This document shows, one piece after another, positions 48,268-59,238 of a stretch of 64,000 bases of DNA (position 1 is its first letter; each line of letters opens with the position of its first letter). Source of the DNA: an uncultured Olsenella sp. (GTDB lineage Bacteria > Actinomycetota > Coriobacteriia > Coriobacteriales > Atopobiaceae); NCBI GenBank assembly GCA_949287905.1, contig CASEHX010000016.1:1-64000 (forward strand), read 5' to 3'. The translations under genes were made by a program, and so were the position numbers. The notes beneath the pieces were generated by a model. The model was not told the origin of the DNA. It did no database searches and saw only the letters and a list, made by a program, of their open reading frames with translations.

Positions 48268-49515
48268 ATGACCGAGCGCCTCTGCCTGGTCCACTATCAC
48301 GAGATCGGCCTTAAGGGCAAGAACCGGTCGACCTTCGAGAACCAGCTCGTAACGAACCTCCATCGCGCGCTCGCGGGATGGGGGGTTGCTTCCATATCGC
48401 GCATCTCCGGATACGTCGTCGTCGAGACCGAGGACCGTCAGGCCAGCGAGGACCTCGCGAGCGCCATTCGTCGCGTCCCCGGCGTCGCCCGCGTCTCCCT
48501 TGCCTACAAGTGCGGGCTCGACGAGGGGGAGTATCGGGCCGCCGCCATCCGAGCGCTCGGGGAGGCCCCCGAGTTCTCTACCTTCAAGGTCCATGCGAGA
48601 AGGTCCTCCACCACCTATCCGGTGCACACGCTCGAGATGAACCAGATCGTGGGATCCGCCCTCTGCGAGGCGTTCCCCGAGAAGAAGGTGGACGTCCACA
48701 ACCCCGACGTCACGGTGATCGTTCATGTGGTCCAGGGGTCCACCTACGTCTACGCCTCCTCCGCTCCGGGCGTGGGCGGCCTTCCGGTTGGTACCGCGGG
48801 CAAGGTCGTGAGCCTGCTGTCCAGCGGCTTCGACTCTCCGGTCGCCACGTGGATGGTCGGGCGTCGCGGCGCCATCTGCGTGCCGGTGCACTTCTCGGGC
48901 CGTCCGATGACCTCCGACACGAGCGAGTGGCTCTGCCAGGACATCGTTGACGCGCTCGCCCCCTCCGGGATCGTGGGGAGGCTCTACGTCGTCCCGTTCG
49001 GCGAGCGTCAGCGAGAGATCTCCCTCGCCGTCCCCCAGGGCCTGCGCATCATCACGTACCGTCGCGTCATGCTTCAGGTCGCCGAGCGCATCGCCCGCCT
49101 CGAGGGCGCCAAGGCGCTCGTCACCGGCGAGTCCCTCGGACAGGTCGCCTCGCAGACGCTCGAGAACATCGCCGCCGTCAACGAGGCCGTCACCATGCCC
49201 GTCCTGCGGCCGCTCGTTGGCTCCGACAAGCAGGAGATCATCGCCCGCGCGCACGAGATCGGCACCTACGACATCTGCTGCCAGACGGCGCCCGACTGCT
49301 GCACCCTCTTCATGCCCCGCCGTCCCGAGACGCACGCGCGCATCGAGGCAGTCCTCGAGGCATGGGAGAGCTTTGACCACGAGGGCATGGTCGATGACCT
49401 CGTGGCGAGCGCGGAGTGGCGCGACTTCTCGCAGTGCCCCTCGTATCACGCCCCCAAGGGACCGCTTCGTCCCCATCATAGGGAGCTTTGCGGCAGGGAC
49501 GACGACGAACGGTAG
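48268..49515 (+). CDS. thiI: tRNA sulfurtransferase ThiI
   Basis: A 415-residue enzyme forming 4-thiouridine at tRNA position 8 and possibly supplying thiamin thiazole sulfur. An N-terminal ferredoxin-like and THUMP region (about residues 1-165) is followed by the PP-loop ATPase motif SLLSSGFDSPVA near residue 184, where the second residue of the usual SGGxDS is Ser. No C-terminal rhodanese domain is present. A Cys-rich segment CCQTAPDCCTLFMPRRP lies near 332. In other bacteria such short ThiI proteins work with a dedicated cysteine desulfurase, which is not adjacent here. Confidence 0.93.
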   Translation: MTERLCLVHYHEIGLKGKNRSTFENQLVTNLHRALAGWGVASISRISGYVVVETEDRQASEDLASAIRRVPGVARVSLAYKCGLDEGEYRAAAIRALGEAPEFSTFKVHARRSSTTYPVHTLEMNQIVGSALCEAFPEKKVDVHNPDVTVIVHVVQGSTYVYASSAPGVGGLPVGTAGKVVSLLSSGFDSPVATWMVGRRGAICVPVHFSGRPMTSDTSEWLCQDIVDALAPSGIVGRLYVVPFGERQREISLAVPQGLRIITYRRVMLQVAERIARLEGAKALVTGESLGQVASQTLENIAAVNEAVTMPVLRPLVGSDKQEIIARAHEIGTYDICCQTAPDCCTLFMPRRPETHARIEAVLEAWESFDHEGMVDDLVASAEWRDFSQCPSYHAPKGPLRPHHRELCGRDDDER

Positions 49516-49560
49516 CTGCCTCGCCGCGAGCGGTGTGAGCAAGTTCATACCTTGATGTCT

Positions 49561-49592
49561 GGGGACCCTCGTTTTCGAGGGTCCCCTTTGTT
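49561..49592 (+). terminator. Intrinsic terminator after thiI
   Basis: An 11-bp stem GGGGACCCTCG with loop TTTT, followed by TTTGTTGT. Confidence 0.92.
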
Positions 49593-49697
49593 GTGCGCAA
49601 GTTTGGCGACAGCGGGCGTGAGACTCGCGAGCGACTTTCCCCCATGGTCGGCCTTCGCGGTCCCCTCCGACCTCATGATTGGAGAGGGGGTGATGGC

Positions 49698-50396
49698 ATG
49701 GCTCAGGTGAGAAGGGAACGTGCCAGACGGCTTGCGAGGAGGTTCGGCGCCCATGCGGGCGTCGCGCTCTCGCTGGGTCTTGTCGCCCTGCTCGCGGCGG
49801 CCCTGGCGATAGGCCTGCTCGTACGGGGCTCGGGCGGGGGCGTGCACATCGAGCGGGCTGGGTCGGGGACCTCCGAGGCGGGGGCCGAGTCGGGGGGCTC
49901 CGATGCGGGTGACCCCGAGGGCGGGGGCGAGGGGCGCGGGGAGGGTGCGACCGAGGACGTCGCGCTCGATGAGGCCGCGCTTCTCGTTCACGTTGACGGG
50001 GCGGTTGCCGTCCCGGGCGTCTACGAGCTCTCCGACGGCGATCGCGTGAAGGACGCCGTCGAGGCGGCGGGCGGCCTTGCCGAGGGCGCGGACACCTCGG
50101 GCATGAACCTGGCCGCCCGCGTTGCGGACGGCGACAAGGTCTACGTCCCGCTGGAGGGGGAGGAGGCGCCCGATGCCGACGCGGGAGGCTCGGGGACGCG
50201 AGAGCCTCTCGTGAACATCAACACCGCCACGGAGGAGGAGCTCGACGAGCTGCCCGGCGTGGGGGAGTCCACGGCGCGGGCGATCGTCGAGGACCGCGAG
50301 AGGAACGGTCCTTTTGCCCTGCCCGAGGACCTCATGCGCGTCTCGGGGATCGGCGAGAAGAAGTTCGAGCGGCTCGAGGCGATGATCTGTGTCTGA
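49698..50396 (+). CDS. comEA: Competence protein ComEA (helix-hairpin-helix DNA receptor)
   Basis: A 232-residue membrane-anchored DNA-binding protein. A basic N-terminus and one membrane helix (about residues 16-38) are followed by a Gly/Ser/Glu-rich linker, a SLBB domain (LVHVDGAVAVPGVYELSDGDRV, about 97-155) and a C-terminal helix-hairpin-helix pair (VNINTATEEELDELPGVGESTARAIV, about 172-232). It receives DNA outside the membrane for passage through ComEC. ATG 49698 is preceded by GGAGAGGGGG. It overlaps comEC by 8 bp. Confidence 0.92.
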   Translation: MAQVRRERARRLARRFGAHAGVALSLGLVALLAAALAIGLLVRGSGGGVHIERAGSGTSEAGAESGGSDAGDPEGGGEGRGEGATEDVALDEAALLVHVDGAVAVPGVYELSDGDRVKDAVEAAGGLAEGADTSGMNLAARVADGDKVYVPLEGEEAPDADAGGSGTREPLVNINTATEEELDELPGVGESTARAIVEDRERNGPFALPEDLMRVSGIGEKKFERLEAMICV

Positions 50397-52719
50397 GGGT
50401 GTCGAGCGGCCCTCGCGCCCGCTGCTGCCGCTCTCGCTCTGGGCGCTCCTCGGGTCTCTCGCCGTCATGCGCGGGGTGCTGGCGGCAGACGCCGATCCGG
50501 CGCTGCTCGTGGGCGTGGCGCTCCCCGCGCTCTCGCTGGGCGTGACCCTCGCACTGACCCTGGGACGGGTCCGGGGACGGGGGTGGGCGCCTGCCGTCTG
50601 CTCCGTCGTCGCCTCGGCGGCGCTGGCCGCGCTCGCGTGCGCGGGCGAGCTCGAGGGCCAGGGGCGCGTCGCCGCGGCCCTTTCCGGTTCGCCCGTCTCC
50701 TCGTGGGAGCTGCGGGTGGAGTCGGACATGAGCGAGGGCTCGTACGGATGGCGCGGCAGGGCGTCCGTGTGGCGCAACGGCGAGCGCGGCGGCGAGGTGT
50801 GGCTTCTCGCCGACGAGCCGATCGACCTGGGGGACATCGTGCGGTGCGTGGGGAGGTTCTCCGCCAACGCTGGCGACGAGTGGGGGGCGAGCTCTCGCTC
50901 TCAGGGCCTCTGCGGGACCATCCGCGTTACGAGGGTTCTGGAGGAGCGTCCCGCGGAAGGTCTCTGGGGTTTCGCCGTCGGTGCCCGCGCCTTCGTGCTG
51001 GACCGTCTCGACGCGTCCTCCTCCGACGGCCGGGCGCTCGTTGCGGGTGCCGTCTGCGGCTCAACCTCGGGAATGGCCGAGCGCGGGCTCGACGCGCTCT
51101 TCTCGGAGTGCGGCATATCCCATCTCGTCGCGGTGTCCGGAGGCCACCTCGTGCTCGTCTCGTCGATCGCGGGGGCCCTGATGGGGCGCCTGCGCCTTCC
51201 GCGCCTGGTGGGGGCGGTGGCGCTCCTCTCGATCACGGGGGCCTTCGTCCTGTTCTGCGGCGCTCCCGACTCGGCGGTCCGTTCGTGGGTGATGTCGCTC
51301 GTCGCGGCGCTCTCCGGTCTCTTCGGGAGAAGGTCGCACCCGCTCTCCTCCGCCGGCGTGGTCGGACTCGGCATGGCGCTCCTCGAGCCCGGGGTGACGG
51401 GGCGTCTCGGGTTTCTCCTCTCCGTGGCCTGCGTCTGCGGGATCTGTGCGCTCGCTCCCTATGTGAGCTACGCGCTGCGGGTTCTTCTCGCGTCCCCCGA
51501 GCCGGCCGGGGGCCTCGCCCGCATGCCGGGGCCCCTGCGCCGTGCCGGCGACGCCGCGCTCGAGGCACTTTCGATGACGCTCGTCTCCCAGGTGGTCACC
51601 GCCCCGCTCATCTGCTCGACGTTCGGGACGCTCTCGCTCGTGGCGCCCCTCGCCAACGTTCTTCTCGCCCCGCTCTTCTCGGTGCTCCTCGTGCTCGGGA
51701 TGGCGGTGGCGGCGCTGTCCGGCGTGCCTCCGCTCCTGGCGGTGGCGCTCTGGTGCTGCGAGGCGGTGGCGACCCCGCTCGTTGCGGCCGCGCGTCTCCT
51801 GGCCGGGCTCCCCGGTGCGTGCGTGGCCGTGAGCGTCGATGAGGGGTTCGCGCTCGCCCTGCTCGCGGCGGCGCTCGCGGCCTTGCTCGTCACATGGCCC
51901 CGACTCACACGGCTGCGGATGCTCGCGCCCGCGGGGGCCATCGCCGTCGCGGGCATGTGCCTGTTCCTCCGTTGGAGGCTCCTCGCGCCCGCCTGCGTTC
52001 GTGTGCTCGACGTCGGACAGGCCGACGCGATTCTCGTCACCGACGGCGCCTCCGCCGTCCTCGTTGACGCCGGCTTGGACGAGTCGGTTGTCGAGGCGCT
52101 CGCGCGCAGCAACGTGGTCCATCTGGACGCGGTCGTCCTCACGCATCTTCACGACGACCACGTCGGAGGCCTCGAGGACGTCATCGCCGCTTATGGGGTC
52201 CCGACCGTGCTCGTAGCCGAGGGGGTGGAGCCGGACGCACCCGGAGCCGAGGTGCGCGAGCTCTCACAGGGGGACGTCGTTCGCGTCGGGGGCTTCTCGC
52301 TGACGGTGGTCTCTCCGCGCTCTCCGGTAGACGGGCTCGAGAACGAGGACTCCCTGGTGCTCGACCTCTCCTTCGACGATGGGTCGCGGTCGCTCACGGC
52401 CCTGCTCACCGGTGACGCCGAGGCCGAGGTCATCGGTGGGGCGGTTGACGGGGGGCTCGTGTCAGACGTCGACCTTCTCAAGGTCGGGCACCATGGGTCG
52501 GCCGCGTCCGTCACCCCCGAGCTTGCGCGGGCGCTCGACCCGGAGGTGAGCGTGGCGAGCGCGGGGGAGGGAAACTCGTACGGCCACCCCGACCCGACCT
52601 GCGTGGAGGCGCTCGAGAGTGCCGGTTCGGTCTTCCTCTGCACCAAGGACGTTGGTGACGTGCGCGTGGAGCCGGGTGCCGACGGCCCGGTCGTCAGCTG
52701 CCGGGGAGGAGGGCCCTAG
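50389..52719 (+). CDS. comEC: DNA internalization channel ComEC/Rec2
   Basis: A 776-residue polytopic membrane protein. N-terminal helices, an OB-like extracellular part, the Competence domain (HLVAVSGGHLVLVSSIAG near residue 244), then many membrane helices, and a C-terminal metallo-beta-lactamase-like domain with VLDVGQADAILV near 540, HLHDDHVGG near 585 and KVGHHGSA near 700. The full HxHxDH motif suggests an active nuclease that could degrade one strand of incoming DNA. Starts at GTG 50389 within comEA. Together with comEA it points to natural transformation ability. Confidence 0.93.
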   Translation: MSEGVERPSRPLLPLSLWALLGSLAVMRGVLAADADPALLVGVALPALSLGVTLALTLGRVRGRGWAPAVCSVVASAALAALACAGELEGQGRVAAALSGSPVSSWELRVESDMSEGSYGWRGRASVWRNGERGGEVWLLADEPIDLGDIVRCVGRFSANAGDEWGASSRSQGLCGTIRVTRVLEERPAEGLWGFAVGARAFVLDRLDASSSDGRALVAGAVCGSTSGMAERGLDALFSECGISHLVAVSGGHLVLVSSIAGALMGRLRLPRLVGAVALLSITGAFVLFCGAPDSAVRSWVMSLVAALSGLFGRRSHPLSSAGVVGLGMALLEPGVTGRLGFLLSVACVCGICALAPYVSYALRVLLASPEPAGGLARMPGPLRRAGDAALEALSMTLVSQVVTAPLICSTFGTLSLVAPLANVLLAPLFSVLLVLGMAVAALSGVPPLLAVALWCCEAVATPLVAAARLLAGLPGACVAVSVDEGFALALLAAALAALLVTWPRLTRLRMLAPAGAIAVAGMCLFLRWRLLAPACVRVLDVGQADAILVTDGASAVLVDAGLDESVVEALARSNVVHLDAVVLTHLHDDHVGGLEDVIAAYGVPTVLVAEGVEPDAPGAEVRELSQGDVVRVGGFSLTVVSPRSPVDGLENEDSLVLDLSFDDGSRSLTALLTGDAEAEVIGGAVDGGLVSDVDLLKVGHHGSAASVTPELARALDPEVSVASAGEGNSYGHPDPTCVEALESAGSVFLCTKDVGDVRVEPGADGPVVSCRGGGP

Positions 52720-52800
52720 GATGGTAGACTGGGTCACAGACAATCTTACTGCCCGTCCGTCGCATGGGCGTGACGAGACGGGCCCGGGAGGGGAGGGAAC

Positions 52801-53763
52801 ATGGCCGAGAAGCCCGCGCTGCTGCCGGCGTATCTCATCGTGGGGCCTGACGAGCTCAAGCGCTCCCAGGCGCTCGCGCGGCTCCGGGCGCGGGTGGACG
52901 GGCCCTTCTCGGCCTTCAATCTCGAGGAGATAGCCGCGTCAGGCGACCTCGACGAGGTCTCGGTGCTCGCATCGCTCAACACCCTGCCCATGGGCGGCGA
53001 CAGGCGCGTGGTGGTCATAGAGCCCGCCGAGAAGCTTCCCAAGGCGGTGTCGGAGGCCATCGTCGGCTATCTCGAGAACCCCAACGAGGGCTGCACCCTC
53101 GCCCTTGTGGCGACGACCCTCGCCAAGAGCACGCGCCTCTACAAGGCGGTGGCGAAGGTGGGCACGCGATCCGTCATCGAGTGCGCCGCCCGCAAGGGGC
53201 GCGACCTCCCGCCCTACGTCCAGAAGCTCGCCTCGGCCCATGGGGTGACCATCGACTTCGATGCCGCGCGCGAGCTCGTCGCGCGCGTCGGGGAGTCGAC
53301 GACGATGCTGGACACGCAGGTGTCCACGCTCGCGGCGCTTCTCGGGGGGTCGGGGGCGATCACGCGGGCCTTTGTGGAGGAGCACGTGTCGCGTGTGGCG
53401 GAGGTCAAGCCCTGGGAGTTTCTCGACAGGCTCAGCGAGCGTGACGCGCATCGTTCGCTCGCGCTCTACCGTCTTCTCGACGGCTCCTCGCTCGGCCTGC
53501 TGTCGCTCGTCACCGGCCGACTGAGGGAGCTCGTCTGCGCCCGGTCCCTCTTCGCTCGCGGTGCCTCGGCGCTGCTCGCGGAGGAGCTCGGGAAGAAGGA
53601 CTGGCAGGTGAAGAACCATCTTCGCTGGGCGCGAGGGTTCTCGGACGGGGAGCTCGAGGCGCTTCTCGGCGCCTGTGCGACGGCCGAGCGCGCGCTCAAG
53701 AGCGGCGCTGACGAGCGCACGGTGATGGTCGGCCTGATCTCGCGCGTCTGCGGGGCCGTCTGA
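52801..53763 (+). CDS. holA: DNA polymerase III delta subunit HolA
   Basis: A 320-residue clamp-loader subunit that opens the beta clamp. The N-terminal part YLIVGPDELKRSQALARLRARV and the helix SLNTLPMGGDRRVVVIEPAEKLPK are typical; the AAA-like fold lacks Walker motifs, as expected for delta. comEA-comEC-holA-rpsT is a widespread order. ATG 52801 follows GGGAGGGGAGG. A possible -10 TAGACT lies near 52725 just after comEC. Confidence 0.92.
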   Translation: MAEKPALLPAYLIVGPDELKRSQALARLRARVDGPFSAFNLEEIAASGDLDEVSVLASLNTLPMGGDRRVVVIEPAEKLPKAVSEAIVGYLENPNEGCTLALVATTLAKSTRLYKAVAKVGTRSVIECAARKGRDLPPYVQKLASAHGVTIDFDAARELVARVGESTTMLDTQVSTLAALLGGSGAITRAFVEEHVSRVAEVKPWEFLDRLSERDAHRSLALYRLLDGSSLGLLSLVTGRLRELVCARSLFARGASALLAEELGKKDWQVKNHLRWARGFSDGELEALLGACATAERALKSGADERTVMVGLISRVCGAV

Positions 53764-53829
53764 TCAAGGCTCACGCGCCATTTCGCATACGGTCGACGTC
53801 CGTCTGGAACGGGCTCTCGGGCGTCGAAC

Positions 53830-53864
53830 TAAAAAAGCGGACCCGGGCAGCACCCCGGGTCCGC
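53830..53864 (-). terminator. Intrinsic terminator of rpsT
   Basis: Read on the minus strand: an 11-bp perfect stem GCGGACCCGGG with its complement, followed by TTTTTTAG. It lies 23 bp beyond the rpsT stop. Confidence 0.92.
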
Positions 53865-53887
53865 TTCGCACGTTCTGTGAGCAGAAG

Positions 53888-54151
53888 CTACTTGATGGTG
53901 TTGACGAGCTTCTGGACGCCGCTCTTGCGCTGAGCGGCCTGGTTCTTGTGGATGATGCCCTTGGAAGCGGCCTTGTCGAGCAGACGGCCGGCCTTGTTGG
54001 CGGCAGCCTGAGCGGCCTCGACGTCCTTGGCCTCGACGGCGGAGCGGACGGCCTTGACGGCGGTCTTGAGCTCGGAGCGGACAGCGCGGTTGCGCTGACG
54101 GGCCTTCTCGGCGGTGATGATGCGCTTCTTCTGAGACTTGATGTTAGCCAC
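53888..54151 (-). CDS. rpsT: 30S ribosomal protein S20
   Basis: An 87-residue, very basic helical protein beginning [11 protein letters not shown], characteristic of S20, with [19 protein letters not shown] near the C-terminus. It binds 16S rRNA early in 30S assembly. It is the only gene on the minus strand in this half of the window and lies convergent to holA and divergent from lepA. Ribosome binding site AAAGGA upstream of the start. Confidence 0.96.
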   Translation of the reverse strand: MANIKSQKKRIITAEKARQRNRAVRSELKTAVKAVRSAVEAKDVEAAQAAANKAGRLLDKAASKGIIHKNQAAQRKSGVQKLVNTIK

Positions 54152-54218
54152 GTGCGGTTCCTTTCGAATACTACTGTTCTGAGGCCTCTGTTTGAGACAC
54201 GGTGAGGTCAGCCTGCTG

Positions 54219-54224
54219 AGTATA
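54219..54224 (-). promoter_or_regulatory. Extended -10 of rpsT
   Basis: On the minus strand TGCTATACT, 68 bp before the rpsT start. It lies 22 bp from the -10 of the divergent lepA gene, so the two promoters probably overlap. Confidence 0.6.
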
Positions 54225-54245
54225 GCATGCGGCGCGACTCTTCGC

Positions 54246-54251
54246 TATCAT
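54246..54251 (+). promoter_or_regulatory. -10 of lepA; transcript likely leaderless
   Basis: TATCAT in GCTATCAT ends 7 bp before the lepA ATG. Transcription would begin at or next to the A of the start codon, and no Shine-Dalgarno sequence is present. Confidence 0.5.
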
Positions 54252-54258
54252 TCACCAC

Positions 54259-56066
<1,808 letters not shown>

Positions 56067-56070
<4 letters not shown>

Positions 56071-57056
56071 CGGCCGCCGAGGTCCTGGCCGCCTACGCCC
56101 CCGCTGCCAACCTTGCCCCCGCGCTGGGCGCCTGGGACGGCGAGCTCGCCGGCAGGCTGCTCATGGCGCCGATGGCGGGCGTCTCAGACGCGGCGTACCG
56201 CCTCATGGCGCGCGCGGGCGGCGCGGCGCTGGCCTACTCCGAGATGGTCTCGTGCGCGGGGCTCCACTACGGCGAGAAGAGCTGGGAGCTCGTGGACCCC
56301 GATCCGGCTGAACCGGAGATCGCGGTGCAGCTCTTTGGGTCCAAGCCGGAGCTCTTCCGTGAGTCCGCGGAGCGCGTGACGGCACGCCTGGGCGAGAGGC
56401 TCGCGCTCATCGACGTCAACATGGCCTGCCCCGTGCCCAAGGTGACCAAGAAGGGCGAGGGCTCTGCGCTGCTGGAGAACCCTGAGCTTGCCGCAAAGAT
56501 CGTGCGCGCGTGCCGCGAGGGTGCGCCGGGTGTAGCCGTGACGGTGAAGATCCGCCGCGGCCGCTACATGGGGCAGGAGGTCGCGCCCGAGTTCGCGCGC
56601 GCGATGGAGGACGCGGGCGCCGCCGCGGTGGCCGTGCACGGTCGCTTTGCGACACAGATGTACCACGGCGAGGCCGACTGGGCAGCCGTGAGCCGCGTCG
56701 TGGACGCCGTGGGCATCCCCGTCATCGCATCCGGCGACATCCTCTCTCACGACGCCGCGCGGCGCGTGCTCGCAGAGACCGGCGCGACGGCCGTGATGGT
56801 CGCGCGCGGGACCTATGGCAACCCGTGGGTCTTCTCGGGACACGAGCCGAGCGCATCCGAGAGGATTGCCGCCTTCGAGTGCCACGTGCGCCTGCTCGAG
56901 GCCACGGGTGCCCACCTCAAGCGGGCCCGGAGCCTCGCGGGCTGGTACTTCAAGGGAATGCCCGACGCCGCGCGCTGGCGAAACGCGGCCATGAGCTGCG
57001 TGCGCGCCGAGGAGTTTCTCGCCGTTGCCGCCGAGGTGCGCGCGCACGTGCTGTAG
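56067..57056 (+). CDS. dus: tRNA-dihydrouridine synthase
   Basis: A 329-residue FMN enzyme reducing uridines in tRNA D-loops. Motifs: [14 protein letters not shown] near residue 33, [21 protein letters not shown] with the catalytic Cys near 118, [16 protein letters not shown] near 192 and [11 protein letters not shown] near 223. GTG 56067 overlaps the lepA stop. It resembles the DusB subfamily, but the target position is not certain from sequence. Confidence 0.92.
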
Positions 57057-57071
57057 AGTGTGTGGCAGCGG

Positions 57072-57166
57072 CTCGCGCGACTTTTGCGGCCGCAAAAGTG
57101 GGCCGAGTTTTTGGCCCAACTGGGAAAACTTGATTTCTCGCGCGACTTTTGCGGCCGCAAACGTCG
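57072..57166. repeat. Paired copies of a palindrome between dus and hemW
   Basis: CTCGCGCGACTTTTGCGGCC and the following GCAAA occur twice (57072-57096 and 57137-57161). The first copy contains the perfect 20-bp palindrome ACTTTTGCGGCCGCAAAAGT (57080-57099); the second is ACTTTTGCGGCCGCAAACGT. Between them GGGCC-GAGTTTTT-GGCCC forms a third hairpin. The outer ends GACTTTTGC and GCAAACGTC recall the family 2 termini, so this may be a shortened relative. Confidence 0.75.
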
Positions 57167-57193
57167 TGGTTTGACGCCGACGAGGAAAGACAC

Positions 57194-58480
57194 ATGGTCG
57201 GAGCGCTCTACCTGCACATACCGTTCTGTGCGCGCAAGTGCGCGTACTGCGACTTCGCGTCGTGGGCAACTCCCGCGGGCGATGCGCTCATGGGTGCGTA
57301 CGCACGTGCGCTCGAGGCGCAGCTTGATGAGGCCGCGTCGCTTGGGCTTCTCGAGGGCTGCGAGACGGCCTACGTGGGCGGCGGCACGCCGACGCTCCTG
57401 GGCGAGAGGGACCTTGGTTTGCTGGTCGAGAAGACCGTGGCTGCGGCGCTTCCCTCGGAGCTGACCTGCGAGGCCAACCCGGACTCGCTCTCCGACGCCG
57501 TCCTTCTCGCCGTGCGCGCGGCGGGGGCGACGCGGCTCTCGATAGGCGTGCAGAGCCTCGACGACGGCGAGCTCCGCGAGCTCGGACGCCTCCATGACGC
57601 CGCGTGCGCCCGGGAGCGCGTTGCGGCGGCGGTGGCGACGGGACTCGACCTCTCGGTCGACCTCATGTGCGCGACGCCGGGGCAGACGCCTGAGGGCTGG
57701 GCTCGCACGCTCGAGGCCGCGGCCGCGCTCGGCGCGGGCCACGTGAGCGTCTACCCTCTTCAGATCGAGGAGGGGACGCCGCTCGACCGCCGCTACGCGG
57801 ACGATCCGTGCGCCTGGAACGACCCTGAGGTGCAGGCGCAGAGAATGACCCAGGCTCAGGCCACACTCGAGGCTTTCGGCTATCGTCGGTATGAGGTCGC
57901 GAGCTACGCTCGCGCAGGTAAGGCGTGCCGTCACAACAAGGCCTACTGGACGGGGGCGCCGTACCTCGGCCTTGGAACCGGAGCCTCGAGCATGCTCGAC
58001 CTGAAGGGCTACCTGAGGCTTCGCGCGGCCTGCCCGCAGCTCCCGACGGCGCCGGCAGGCGTGCGGCGCGTCCGGCTCACGGTCGAGACGCCCCGCGGGG
58101 AGCTCGCTGCCGACCCTCGCCTTGGCTCGCTGTCCTTCTCGCTCGAGTTCCTGACGGAGCCCCAGGCGGTGGCCGAGGACCTCATGCTCGGCGCCCGTCT
58201 CGTGGAGGGGCTGCGCCCCGAGCTCGTCGCACGTGCCCGCGAGCTCTTCGGCGCGCGCTTCGACGACGCCATTGACGCCCTTCTCGCCCGTGGCCTTCTT
58301 GCCGAGAAGAACGGGCGGCTCGCGCCCACCGACCAGGGCTGGCTCCTGGGCAACGAGCTCTACGGCGCCCTCTGGGACCTTGCCCCCGGCGAGGTGCTGA
58401 CCGCCAGCTGCCAGCCGCACGCCCGTCCCCGGCACGCCGAAACGGGAAACCTGGGCGGTGTCGGCCTCTCAAAGGGCTGA
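57194..58480 (+). CDS. hemW: Radical SAM protein HemW (coproporphyrinogen III oxidase-like, heme chaperone family)
   Basis: A 428-residue radical SAM protein. The iron-sulfur motif is CARKCAYCDF with C12, C16 and C19. GGGTPTLL near residue 60, IGVQSLDDGELRELGR near 117 and DLMCATPGQTPEGW near 156 are typical of the HemN/HemW group, and the length fits HemW. HemW proteins are thought to deliver heme rather than oxidise coproporphyrinogen. ATG 57194 follows GAGGAAAG; an upstream TTG at 57149 lies in the palindrome. Confidence 0.9.
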   Translation: MVGALYLHIPFCARKCAYCDFASWATPAGDALMGAYARALEAQLDEAASLGLLEGCETAYVGGGTPTLLGERDLGLLVEKTVAAALPSELTCEANPDSLSDAVLLAVRAAGATRLSIGVQSLDDGELRELGRLHDAACARERVAAAVATGLDLSVDLMCATPGQTPEGWARTLEAAAALGAGHVSVYPLQIEEGTPLDRRYADDPCAWNDPEVQAQRMTQAQATLEAFGYRRYEVASYARAGKACRHNKAYWTGAPYLGLGTGASSMLDLKGYLRLRAACPQLPTAPAGVRRVRLTVETPRGELAADPRLGSLSFSLEFLTEPQAVAEDLMLGARLVEGLRPELVARARELFGARFDDAIDALLARGLLAEKNGRLAPTDQGWLLGNELYGALWDLAPGEVLTASCQPHARPRHAETGNLGGVGLSKG

Positions 58481-58604
58481 CCCTGCGGGGCTCCCTGGTT
58501 CGACGTGCTGCGGAGGCGCGCGGCGCCCCTTGGTCCCGGCACTTGCGCGCGTGCGGCAAATGATGCATGCTAGCAGCAGAAACACCATCGAGAGGGGAGC
58601 CGTC

Positions 58605-59075
58605 ATGCCGGGCAAGCGCGTCAACGTCATCAGCTGGGACGAGTTCTTCATGCGCGTGGCCGTTGCCGCCAGCCTGCGCAGCAAGGACCCCAACACGCAG
58701 GTCGGGGCCTGCATCGCGGACACCAACCACCGCATCCTCTCGGTGGGCTACAACGGCACGCCCTCGGCGCTCAACGACGACGAGTTCCCCTGGGGCACCA
58801 ACGACGACCCCCTGCACGACAAGCACAACTACGTCATCCACGCCGAGGCCAACGCCATCCTCAACTACCGCGGCACCCTCAAGGACATGACGGACGCCAC
58901 GGTCTACGTGACGCTCTTCCCGTGCCACGAGTGCGCCAAGACGCTCGTGCAGGCGGGCATCGGCGAGGTCGTCTACCTTGACGACAAGTACGACGGCACC
59001 GAGGACAACCTGATCTCCAAGAACATCCTCCAGCGCTGCGGCGTTGCCTACCGTCAGATCGCGCTCAGCGACTAG
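58605..59075 (+). CDS. Deoxycytidylate deaminase
   Basis: A 156-residue zinc enzyme deaminating dCMP to dUMP, feeding thymidylate synthesis. The zinc and catalytic residues are in HAEANAILN near residue 80 and FPCHECAKTL near 106. VGACIADTNHRILSVGYNGTP near 33 is typical of ComEB/dCMP deaminases; in other bacteria this gene sits in the comE operon, here it is 6 kb away. ATG 58605 follows GAGAGGGGAG. It lies alone between hemW and the dnaJ-type gene. Confidence 0.92.
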   Translation: MPGKRVNVISWDEFFMRVAVAASLRSKDPNTQVGACIADTNHRILSVGYNGTPSALNDDEFPWGTNDDPLHDKHNYVIHAEANAILNYRGTLKDMTDATVYVTLFPCHECAKTLVQAGIGEVVYLDDKYDGTEDNLISKNILQRCGVAYRQIALSD

Positions 59076-59188
59076 CGGCGTCGGCGGCCGCATCGGGTGC
59101 TGCGCACGGGCTGGAGCATGCCGCCCACAGGGTCATGTGGACTGAGCGAACGGCCGCTGGTCTCGAGGCGGAGGGGTGCTCATGCGGA

Positions 59189-59194
59189 TATAAT
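59189..59194 (+). promoter_or_regulatory. Consensus -10 before the membrane J-domain gene
   Basis: A perfect TATAAT 45 bp before the start codon; no clear -35. Confidence 0.5.
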
Positions 59195-59238
59195 CCTCCA
59201 CATATGTGCATCGACTCTGAACACGGGAGACCTGCCGC

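Noticed and set aside
57149..57193. TTG start for hemW inside the second palindrome
   Set aside because: No ribosome binding site; ATG 57194 has GAGGAAAG and gives the canonical HemW N-terminus.
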